Of a DNA stretch of 16,365 nucleotides, positions 1 through 6,763 are shown in pieces. Where the stretch lies: contig JBAPTR010000244.1 of assembly GCA_049282265.1 (NCBI GenBank), positions 1 to 16,365 on the forward strand, written 5' to 3'. The notes below the pieces were generated by a model. That model was given only the letters and a program-made list of their open reading frames with translations, had not been told where the DNA came from and searched no databases. Within the stretch, counting starts at the first letter, position 1, and each line of letters opens with the position of its first letter. Origin of the DNA: CAYUCJ01 sp049282265 (GTDB lineage Bacteria > Desulfobacterota > DSM-4660 > Desulfatiglandales > Desulfatiglandaceae). The translations under genes and the position numbers were made by a program.

Positions 1-608
1 ACCGGCTCCGTGTAACCAACCCCGGTGACACTGCCACGATCAGGATCTATTTCTCAGGAGACATTTTTGCATCTGACGTCTTTTATAAATATGACACCAT
101 CAATGGCTGGTATGACTATTCGGAGCATACTACCTTTAATGATGACGGACAATCCATCACTTTGGAAGTAAAAGACGGCGGTTTTGGAGATAGCGACGGG
201 TTGGCCAATGGAATTATTGTTGATCCGGGAGGAATTGCTTCTGTGGGGGATTCTTCTTATTCGAGCCTTGGCTCGAACATTGTGGGATGTTTCATCGCTA
301 CAGCAGCGTTTGGTTCAAAATTTGAAAAACATGTTCAACTGCTTCGTAGATTCAGGGACTTTTATCTCATGCCAAACAGCATCGGTCGCGCCTTTGTAAA
401 GGCCTATTACAAGTATTCACCACCAATGGCCGATTTTATTGCAAAACACGATGTCCTGAGAACCATGGTCCGGTGGAGTCTCGCTCCGTTGATCGCTGTC
501 AGTTGGATGCTGCTGCATCTTGGTACGGTACTTACTCTGATGCTTATGGCTCTGATGCTTTTAGCCATGGCCATCGGTTTTAGAAAAATACGACTCTGCA
601 AAACCTGA
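1..608 (+). CDS. C-terminal end of a surface protein with choice-of-anchor-U-like region and CFI-box tail (5' partial)
   Basis: The reading frame is open from the left edge (first full codon at 3) to TGA at 606-608, giving 201 visible residues. An ATG at 162 exists, but the coding sequence clearly continues upstream of it. Visible residues about 1-80 are a beta-rich segment with a glycine/aspartate motif (DGGFGDSDGLANGIIVDPGG), typical of choice-of-anchor-U-like regions. At visible residue 96 starts CFIATAAFGS, the hallmark of the CFI-box C-terminal tail, followed by a basic/aromatic stretch (LRRFRDFYLMPNSIGRAF) and a hydrophobic segment of about 30 residues ending in GFRKIRLCKT. Such tails are thought to mark secreted or surface proteins for sorting; I infer a membrane-retained exported protein. 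The N-terminal function is outside the window. No enzymatic motif is visible. A rho-independent terminator follows 16 bases after the stop. Confidence 0.85.
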   Translation, partial: RLRVTNPGDTATIRIYFSGDIFASDVFYKYDTINGWYDYSEHTTFNDDGQSITLEVKDGGFGDSDGLANGIIVDPGGIASVGDSSYSSLGSNIVGCFIATAAFGSKFEKHVQLLRRFRDFYLMPNSIGRAFVKAYYKYSPPMADFIAKHDVLRTMVRWSLAPLIAVSWMLLHLGTVLTLMLMALMLLAMAIGFRKIRLCKT

Positions 609-623
609 AAAACGATAACAAAT

Positions 624-666
624 AAAAAAGCCGGGCTACCTTGTTTAAGGTAACCCGGCTTTTTTG
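624..666 (+). terminator. Rho-independent terminator after the CFI-box gene
   Basis: An A-rich run leads into a stem (GCCGGG at 630-635, one C/A mismatch, TACCTT at 637-642), a GTTT loop at 643-646, the partner arm AAGGTA-A-CCCGGC at 647-659 and a T tract at 660-665. The A tract on the left makes it potentially bidirectional, though the nearest opposing gene ends at 1010. Confidence 0.93.
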
Positions 667-707
667 TCTCAGTGATAAAAAAATTATTCGTAACGATTCA
701 CAGGGTT

Positions 708-732
708 CAGGAATTAGGAATTAGGGATCAGA
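708..732 (+). repeat. Short GGAATTA/GGGATCA purine-rich repeat
   Basis: Two consecutive GGAATTA units followed by GGGATCAG. The same word family makes up the longer degenerate array at 3547-3688, so this looks like a small dispersed member of one intergenic repeat family. Confidence 0.5.
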
Positions 733-815
733 AAAAATGTAAATATTTTTTTCGCGATTGTGTAACAATTTGCAGCCGAACAATCATTAACCGACATTGT
801 CCAGACGGATTTTAA

Positions 816-844
816 TTCTTAACTTTCTTCTGGGGAGTTAAGAA
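816..844. repeat. Inverted repeat (possible hairpin) downstream of the SGNH hydrolase gene
   Basis: TTCTTAACT (816-824) and AGTTAAGAA (836-844) are perfect complements around an 11-base loop. It lies about 165 bp past the stop of the minus-strand SGNH gene. No clear T tract follows on either strand, so it could be a weak terminator, an RNA-stabilising hairpin or a protein site. Confidence 0.4.
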
Positions 845-1009
845 CTTCCATGCTTTATGGATCGGCATTCCACTGTTAAGACCTCGCTGAACTCTGACAA
901 GATACTATTTTTCTAAAAGTGAATATCCGCCGGCCATTTGGATTTCCACATCAACGATGATTGTCTTTCTTTGCAACAGAATGCTTTTTGTATAAACATA
1001 TCAACCTTC

Positions 1010-3343
1010 TTAAGGAACGAGTACGTTCCCCCACTCGCCCGCCATTGAAGGATAACCTTCTCCATCGGGATGAAGGTTGTCAAAATATTCAAAATCGTAA
1101 CGCTTTTTATCTGAAACATCTTCATTGAAAAGACCGTAAAAATCCGGAGGAACCACCAAGATATTGTTCGAAGGATCGTCTGCCAACTCATCGATGACCT
1201 GGTTAAACTCTTTTACCAAAACACTTCTTGCCCCTAGATCCGGATCCTCGTAGGGAGTACTATCGGTGCTGTCTCCGAGAGTAATCGGTGCTTTAGCTAA
1301 ACACGCTTCTTTTGATGCTGCGTTTACGGCATCTATGATATACTGCATATTGTCTTTGAAGCTTCCAAGATAACCTGAATCTCCCGGGTTCAATCCCAAT
1401 CCGCTTGGAACAGGCAGCAGCCAAGGACGTGCATCATTCGTTCCATAGCCAATGAGAAAACGCTGGCTTAAGGGGTTCTCTGCAATTGTGATATCAATAA
1501 AATCTGCTCCATCAGCAGATGTTGCGCCTCCGACACCTTTGTTCACAACCGTATGGGGAATGCCTTTCATTACCGTTAATACATTATTAAGTATCGGCTC
1601 GTATCCACCCCCGGTATTGCGGCCATCTAATGATTTATCATCTGAAGGATCATCATCTCCAAAGCCTTCTGTTATGCTGTCTCCAACAGCAACGTAATAC
1701 TGTCCGATGCCGATCTGAACTTTCTGATCATGAGTAAATGATCCTGACACGGTATTTCCGGATTCGTTTACAATAAAAGCATCTAAGGTATGTTCTATCT
1801 GTGTCAGTCCTGTGAAAACTCCTTCGTAAGGTCCTGCAAAATCTGAGATGACCCTTTCATCAGCGGTTCCCATGTCCAATACAAATTTCACGCCCCAACC
1901 CGAGTCCAAATTCCCTGCAGTGGCAACCACATATAGGTTAGAGGATGTCTGCAAAAAATAGTCTTGAGGCATTGTAAGCGTCACAAACGGTTCGTTGGTG
2001 ATATACTCAAATTTAACCGCATCTGCACTTGTGCTTGAGGGACCAGGTTGTGCGGTAATGGTCACATCATAAGTTGTGCCTGCTCCGAAATTATACTGAC
2101 CAAGCCTGTTCCACTGTTCGCCATTTTGCTGCTGATCAACATGGGCTGTTGCAGTTCCATCTTCATGTTGAATGTCCACCGGCACATCTTCACTCCGAGA
2201 AGACCAGTTGGTCCACCGCAGATAAACCTTGCAATAACCCGAAACTACGGGTGAAAACGACCAAGTAAATGTAGCACCGTCGCGGCTCCAAACGGAATCC
2301 ACTTCATACGGGTTTGTGGCACCGGAAACATCCCATACACCTGTGTCAGACACTTCTGAATCGCGATTATCAATGACTATGGAGGGATATCCCAGTCTCT
2401 GTATGGGGCTGAACTTAACTGCATCCGCACAGGTACTGCAACCGTCCTGTGCCCTTAGAACTACCTTTGCCGTCCCGCTGAATTGGTATGATCCAAGCAC
2501 ATTCCATTGTCCGGCCAGACTCAGTTCTTGCTGGTTCACCTCTACCGTGGTCAACAACATAGATCCGTCGTATATGTCCACAAGTACTGCGCTGCATCTG
2601 TCTGACAAATAGGTCCACCACAGAGAAACTTCCTGATATCCCGTTACCGTCCCTTGAAAAGTGTACGTGGCCTCATCTAGACTCTCCTCACGGGAACTGC
2701 CCCCGTAAGGATCGTCACCGCTGGAATATCCCCATGAACCACCGCTATAACTTGTCCCCGGGTCGTCATTGTTGATAATCAACTCTGCCGAAGCTGGATT
2801 GACATTAAGGGTAACATCTATTGTACGTTCCGGGACCGGTTCGCCTGTTAAAGACGTGGTTCCGCTTATTGTTATGGTGGCGTTATAAGTGCCTGAATCA
2901 AGTGTAACCGGTGTTACGATCTCATATAGAACTGGAATTATGTCGGTTTCACCGCTGTTGAGACTTATCGTAACAGGCGAAACATACAACCAATCAGCAT
3001 CATCGGTAATACTGTATTCAAGTGTCATGTTGCCTGTGTTCTGGATAGTGAAGGTTTGTGGGTCGGGATTTGGCCCCCCCTGAATTGCTGTCCTGCTGAG
3101 TGTCGTTTGTGAAAGGGTGATTTGGGCTACTAAAGCACAATCGGCCCTACCAAATTCGGAAGCAAATAACTCAAGATTGAATCCACCTGGATTTATTAAA
3201 AAGGCCAAATCACTGCCATCTACATCGCCATCAGGCTCAAAATCACCCATGCATATAGTGCCAGCACCTACCAAAGAATTGGAAAAGCTCAATATAAGTA
3301 CAATGACTACACTTAAAATAACCCTCAAAAGGTTGTTTTTCAT
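1010..3343 (-). CDS. Secreted SGNH/GDSL-family hydrolase with dockerin-like tag and golvesin-like modules
   Basis: 777 residues. The ATG is preceded by AAGGAA (3351-3356) at 7 bases. Residues 1-27 form a signal peptide. Residues 31-69 are a dockerin-like EF-hand tag (GDFEPDGDVDGSDLAFL ... FASEFGRADC), here at the mature N-terminus. Residues 74-182 are a BACON/HYDIN-like beta domain. Residues 187-312 and 320-446 are two golvesin-like modules (WWTYLSDRC, VEVNQQ, CSTCADAVKF; the second is more divergent). Residues 450-545 are an Ig-like linker. Residues 546-777 are the SGNH catalytic domain: GDS block with Ser556, glycine block near VNKGVGG, GYGTNDA with Asn636, and DNLH with Asp755 and His758. 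All SGNH blocks are present, so it is probably an active esterase, deacetylase or lipase of unknown substrate acting outside the cell. It is divergent from the pseudogene at 3975. Confidence 0.9.
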   Translation of the reverse strand: MKNNLLRVILSVVIVLILSFSNSLVGAGTICMGDFEPDGDVDGSDLAFLINPGGFNLELFASEFGRADCALVAQITLSQTTLSRTAIQGGPNPDPQTFTIQNTGNMTLEYSITDDADWLYVSPVTISLNSGETDIIPVLYEIVTPVTLDSGTYNATITISGTTSLTGEPVPERTIDVTLNVNPASAELIINNDDPGTSYSGGSWGYSSGDDPYGGSSREESLDEATYTFQGTVTGYQEVSLWWTYLSDRCSAVLVDIYDGSMLLTTVEVNQQELSLAGQWNVLGSYQFSGTAKVVLRAQDGCSTCADAVKFSPIQRLGYPSIVIDNRDSEVSDTGVWDVSGATNPYEVDSVWSRDGATFTWSFSPVVSGYCKVYLRWTNWSSRSEDVPVDIQHEDGTATAHVDQQQNGEQWNRLGQYNFGAGTTYDVTITAQPGPSSTSADAVKFEYITNEPFVTLTMPQDYFLQTSSNLYVVATAGNLDSGWGVKFVLDMGTADERVISDFAGPYEGVFTGLTQIEHTLDAFIVNESGNTVSGSFTHDQKVQIGIGQYYVAVGDSITEGFGDDDPSDDKSLDGRNTGGGYEPILNNVLTVMKGIPHTVVNKGVGGATSADGADFIDITIAENPLSQRFLIGYGTNDARPWLLPVPSGLGLNPGDSGYLGSFKDNMQYIIDAVNAASKEACLAKAPITLGDSTDSTPYEDPDLGARSVLVKEFNQVIDELADDPSNNILVVPPDFYGLFNEDVSDKKRYDFEYFDNLHPDGEGYPSMAGEWGNVLVP

Positions 3344-3546
3344 CAGCTGATTCCTTAAATTAAAAATGGGCCGCTATTTCATACAAAACTCCTGTACTAC
3401 TTGTATCAAAATGATATTAAAGATGTAAATACGCCAAAAGTACCATATTATTCGTATTTTCCAGGTCAGATTTTATAGTACTTTAGTATTAGACGAATGG
3501 AGGGGTACTATGTCGTTTCTAATACTTTGGCACTATATTGGAAAAT

Positions 3547-3688
3547 AAGGAATAGGGATTAAGGATTGAAAGGAAGATCGCAAAGGGCAGGGATCAGGGG
3601 GCAGAGAGCAGGGATTAAGGATCAAGGATTAGGGAGTAAGGACGAAGGCCAGGATTACGGAATAAGGGATAAGGATTAAGAATTATAT
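3547..3688 (+). repeat. Degenerate GGATTA-type heptad repeat array
   Basis: About 140 bp of purine-rich, C-poor sequence in which AGGGATTA, AGGATTA, AGGGATCA and similar words recur roughly every 7-8 bases. No open reading frame explains it. Units differ in length and sequence, so it is a decayed simple repeat and not a CRISPR array. Confidence 0.65.
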
Positions 3689-3887
3689 CCTGTCCTAGTT
3701 AAATTCCCCCGGTAAAATCCGCTTTAGGGTCTGTACAGCTGAATTTTATTGGATTGTTTTGAAATAGGTTCTAGTACCAAAGTGATAGAGATTTACTAAT
3801 ACTTCCCATTTTTTCTAATACTAAAGCATTAGAAATCTCGACCTCAAAAATACGAAAAAATTAATACTTTTTACCGATTTCAATATA

Positions 3888-3893
3888 TATAAT
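3888..3893 (+). promoter_or_regulatory. Possible -10 box (TATAAT)
   Basis: A perfect TATAAT about 80 bases before the ATG at 3975. There is no good -35 hexamer at 17 bases. The upstream position is occupied by the last CTAATACTTT-like motif (3861-3872), which would suit an activator- or repressor-controlled promoter. Confidence 0.35.
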
Positions 3894-3963
3894 GTGGTAG
3901 AAATACAGTCAGAAAAACAGATGATCTTTTGAAAAACCCTTTTTTAGACCTCTATACTAATGA

Positions 3964-3969
3964 GGAGGG
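3964..3969 (+). promoter_or_regulatory. Ribosome binding site fixing the start at 3975
   Basis: GGAGGG stands 5 bases before ATG at 3975. The earlier in-frame ATG at 3960 overlaps this site, so it is unlikely to be the start. Confidence 0.6.
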
Positions 3970-3974
3970 ATTTT

Positions 3975-4465
3975 ATGAACAACTTTTCGGGTTCAATTGT
4001 CAAAAAGGTTTTTTTGCGGCTTTTTTGTACCTTCTTTTTGTTTATCGGAACGGCGAGTGCACTCGAGATTAAGCTTGAGCCGGCCAAGGCCCAAAGAGAC
4101 TTAGGGGGTAAAGTCCGTGTCCATATTTACGCTGATAGTGCAGTATGACTATCCCAATTGCGAGGACGCCACAGACAGCTTCTCCTGGTGTCTTAGATGG
4201 CGATGGTATCCTTATATCTGCGCTGAGAGTTGGCACGGATTCTCTTCCATATCAAGATGATCTGGTGTGCTTCAGCAACAACAGCGACAACATCGACGTT
4301 GCAGCACCCGGATCGGTTATCTGGTCGGCGATGCCGGACCCCGACAAGGACAAGGACGGCGATGTGGATGGCGTTGATTTGGCCGCGCTCATTAATGATT
4401 ATTTGCCTGAGGCCACAGAGGATTTTGCCGAGCAGTTTGGCCGTTGTTTTTATCCGGAACCATAA
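3975..4465 (+). pseudogene. Frameshifted remnant of a dockerin-tagged exported protein
   Basis: The first frame (3975-4148, 57 residues) encodes a signal peptide (KKVFLRLFCTFFLFIGTASA) and the beginning of a cohesin-like beta domain (LEPAKAQRDLGGKVRVHIYADSAV), then stops at TGA. A second frame from 4145 to 4465 ends in a dockerin-like tag (DKDGDVDGVDLAALIND ... FAEQFGRC). Between them the protein-like sequence moves through a third frame: 4144-4182 reads YDYPNCEDATDSFSW, and dropping one T near 4183 joins it to VLDGDG in the later frame. Two frame changes are therefore needed, and the domain is much shorter than expected. The stop and the downstream ATG overlap as ATGA (4145-4148), so two coupled small genes remain possible. 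The TAA lies 7 bases from the end of the convergent C45-like gene. Confidence 0.6.
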
Positions 4466-4472
4466 CCAGATG

Positions 4473-6731
4473 CTAATTGCTTCCAAATCCCTGGGCAAAT
4501 TTTTCTATATCTGCGGAATTAACGGAACGATCACAATTCAAATCTGCCTCCGGATCACCGATGGCGTAATAGTGGATAAAAGTCGCCAGATCTGATCCAT
4601 CTTTGTCGCCGTCGCCGCTAAAATCCCCTTCACCGCTGGTTGGCTCGCCACTTACGGTGACAAAAAGCCAATCCGTCTGCGAAACGCCATTTTCATCCGT
4701 AACCGTGCAGGAGACAAGATAGCGCCCAGCTTGTTCGTATTCGTGTACGGTACTGGAGCCGGTCTGGCCATCACCGTAGTTGAACAGGTAAGTCAGCTCG
4801 CCTTCTTCGTCACCATTATTTTCGTACTCGTTAATCTCTATCACATTCAGATAGGCAAAGCCATTTCCGGCCGCATGCTTCTCCACATGGATGGTCACCG
4901 TTCCGTTGGCATCCGGCAAGACATCATGGATACTCACCGTCTGATTCGTGTTGTTGTAAGCGTCCAGCGTAACGGTCTCGGTGTTGATCGTGTAATCACC
5001 CCGGCGGTCGTAGGAGCTGCTGTTCCGGGACCCAAAGAAGGTGAAATCGTATATCTTGTTCGGATCCAGGTCCTGGATTTCCAATTGGGCCGAAGGATCA
5101 TTGTACTCTGCACCCACGCCGGCAAAAAATCCATCCTGCTGCGCTTCTGCCGGATACAGCACACTGCCCGAGCCGCTTGGGGTGCTCCCGGCAAAAGCGT
5201 TCGTGATCACCACGTCCACTGTCGAGCTCGTGCCATCAACCCAGAGGACGCTGGCAATGCTGCCTGAATTTGGATCAGCAATGTGGTTCCAGTATCGACC
5301 AACCACCGGCGATGTTTCCGGATTGGCTATTGTGCCGTGGTCGGAAAAATCGATCAGGATGCTGTTTTGCCAGGTCCGCGCCTCGTCGGCATCGTCGGCT
5401 GTCACAGAGAACAAAACTTGAAGCCCATCGACACCGACCGAGTCAAGGCTGACCGTTGGGGCATAGTTGCTTGCTGCACCATGGTCGTAAAGAAATTTCA
5501 AGTGCCAATAGGCGTCTGCATCCATCTGTTCCTGGACACGCTTCATTTCTTTACCGATAACATCGACGGTGGCTGAATCTGCCCAATCCCGACCACGCCA
5601 CTCCGGCAGAAGTTTGTCAATCACTACCTCGAGCAGGTGTTCCTCAAACGGCAGGGTGCGGGCCTGAACGTGGTCTTCATTAAAACCGGCATTATACATG
5701 CCTTTCGCCAGTGCGTAGACGCACACGCCATCATCACCGTTGTCAAGGTACTGGGGCACCTTATTCGCTCCGCCTGATTCGACACCGTGAATCCACACGG
5801 GCACAAAAATGCCGGTCTCGCTATGCCCAAGCAATGTCCACATGGTCGAAAGCCTCGGATCTTCTGTGGGCAGAACCCCATGAACGATCATATTGGATAC
5901 TGTAGTATCGATTGCCAGGGCATCGTGGCGAAAGAAGCTTGTTGCAATGGACTTCGGTGAAAGGTTAGTGCCAGTGCCGTCATTGTAGATCAAGGCACCG
6001 ATGACATCCCGCCCCGGCGCGTAACGCGGGTGGCTGTTATCAAGATCATCGGTACCGTCGGTGTTGAAATGTCCGGGTGCGTTGGCCCGTATCACCCAGC
6101 CGGAAAGTGATACATCAACGCCGGTGGCGTAATTGTCGTCGCCGTCAGCGTTGTCGACATCGATCCACTGACTGTCACGGGCCGGGGCGCGGGTGTTGTA
6201 CTCCCAGTGCCGGGGCGGATCGCCGGTCTGGCTCTCCCACAGGACAGCCTGTCCGGTGAAATCGATGAAGTAGTTGTAACTTGAAAGATCCGTCATCGCA
6301 TTTAAATATATTCTTACCTGGCTAATGGTGTCGTAGTGCCCCAGCGCCTGGTGGTGAAGCTTTTCCCATCCATCGCTGTTGAGCACGTTCCATCCAACGG
6401 CAAGACCCTGGGAGTTCAGACCCTGACGGACGGGCCCTTCGGGGGAATCGTTTGCGGGACCCATGCCCATGTAGCTGTACACGGCAGGGTCTATCCCTGG
6501 ATAGTGGGCTGTGCCTGGGATGAAATAGTGCACGTCGTTGGTAACGTCACTCTGATTTCGCAGTTTCCACAGCAAGGGTCGGCCGTCAACGGTCACGTCG
6601 CCGTCGGCCACACCGGCAGTGCACCCTGCGAACACCTGTGCTGAATTCGTAAGCAGTGCGACTGCCAGTAACGACGCGAATATGAAATGAACAGTCCGAA
6701 AAATCACTGTACTTATCGCTCCATGTTCCAT
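4473..6731 (-). CDS. Exported C45/AAT-like Ntn hydrolase with a PKD domain split by an inserted beta domain
   Basis: 752 residues. Residues 1-35 are a signal peptide ending AQVFA. Cys37 begins the mature-type N-terminus (CTAGVADGDVTVDGRPLLWK), the pattern of C45/acyltransferase-like and related linear-amide Ntn hydrolases, where Cys is both nucleophile and N-terminal base. Other family-like blocks are GLNSQGLAVGWNVL (104-117) and FIDFTGQAVLWES (155-167); the catalytic domain runs to about 390. One Gly precedes Cys37 if signal peptidase cuts after FA, so exact exposure would need cutting after Gly or later trimming. Residues 422-450 and 643-695 are two halves of one PKD domain, separated by a domain of about 190 residues (451-642; TFFGSRNSSSYDRRGDYT). 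A dockerin-like tag (702-750) closes the protein. It begins 32 bases after the amidotransferase gene and is probably co-transcribed. Substrate unknown; a peptide or N-acyl amide is likely. Confidence 0.82.
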   Translation of the reverse strand: MEHGAISTVIFRTVHFIFASLLAVALLTNSAQVFAGCTAGVADGDVTVDGRPLLWKLRNQSDVTNDVHYFIPGTAHYPGIDPAVYSYMGMGPANDSPEGPVRQGLNSQGLAVGWNVLNSDGWEKLHHQALGHYDTISQVRIYLNAMTDLSSYNYFIDFTGQAVLWESQTGDPPRHWEYNTRAPARDSQWIDVDNADGDDNYATGVDVSLSGWVIRANAPGHFNTDGTDDLDNSHPRYAPGRDVIGALIYNDGTGTNLSPKSIATSFFRHDALAIDTTVSNMIVHGVLPTEDPRLSTMWTLLGHSETGIFVPVWIHGVESGGANKVPQYLDNGDDGVCVYALAKGMYNAGFNEDHVQARTLPFEEHLLEVVIDKLLPEWRGRDWADSATVDVIGKEMKRVQEQMDADAYWHLKFLYDHGAASNYAPTVSLDSVGVDGLQVLFSVTADDADEARTWQNSILIDFSDHGTIANPETSPVVGRYWNHIADPNSGSIASVLWVDGTSSTVDVVITNAFAGSTPSGSGSVLYPAEAQQDGFFAGVGAEYNDPSAQLEIQDLDPNKIYDFTFFGSRNSSSYDRRGDYTINTETVTLDAYNNTNQTVSIHDVLPDANGTVTIHVEKHAAGNGFAYLNVIEINEYENNGDEEGELTYLFNYGDGQTGSSTVHEYEQAGRYLVSCTVTDENGVSQTDWLFVTVSGEPTSGEGDFSGDGDKDGSDLATFIHYYAIGDPEADLNCDRSVNSADIEKFAQGFGSN

Positions 6732-6763
6732 TCACCGTACCCTTATTTATGGATGGACACTAA

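Larger units (their letters stand above)
667..1009. other. Gene-free interval between convergent genes
   Basis: About 340 bp with no convincing gene; the open frame on the minus strand over 913-1191 lies mostly inside the SGNH gene in another frame. It holds a short GGAATTA-type repeat (708-732) and one inverted repeat (816-844). I see no promoter or RNA gene that I can support. Confidence 0.6.
3344..3974. promoter_or_regulatory. Divergent intergenic region with six CTAATACTWWWG-like motifs
   Basis: This 631-bp region separates the minus-strand SGNH gene from the plus-strand remnant. A 12-base motif recurs: 3481-3492 (minus orientation, CTAATACTAAAG), 3519-3530 (CTAATACTTTGG), 3771-3782 (CTAGTACCAAAG), 3796-3807 (CTAATACTTCCC), 3815-3826 (CTAATACTAAAG) and 3861-3872 (TTAATACTTTTT). 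The copies at 3481 and 3815 are exact reverse complements. The block at 3788-3839 is framed by GAGATTT and AAATCTC, and contains a TTTCTAAT/ATTAGAAA hairpin at 3812-3835. Spacing and repetition suggest binding sites for a regulator serving both directions, but no regulator is encoded nearby. Confidence 0.45.

Noticed and set aside
3526..3542. Sigma-54 promoter (TTTGGCACTATATTGGAA)
   Set aside because: The -24 half is good, but the -12 GC doublet is missing at the required spacing and no gene starts within a sensible distance.
3547..3688. CRISPR array
   Set aside because: Units are 7-8 bases, degenerate and without spacers; no cas genes are present.
4731..5267. 178-residue plus-strand open frame
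   Set aside because: Antisense to the inserted beta domain of the C45-like gene; composition looks like a mirror of the opposite strand.
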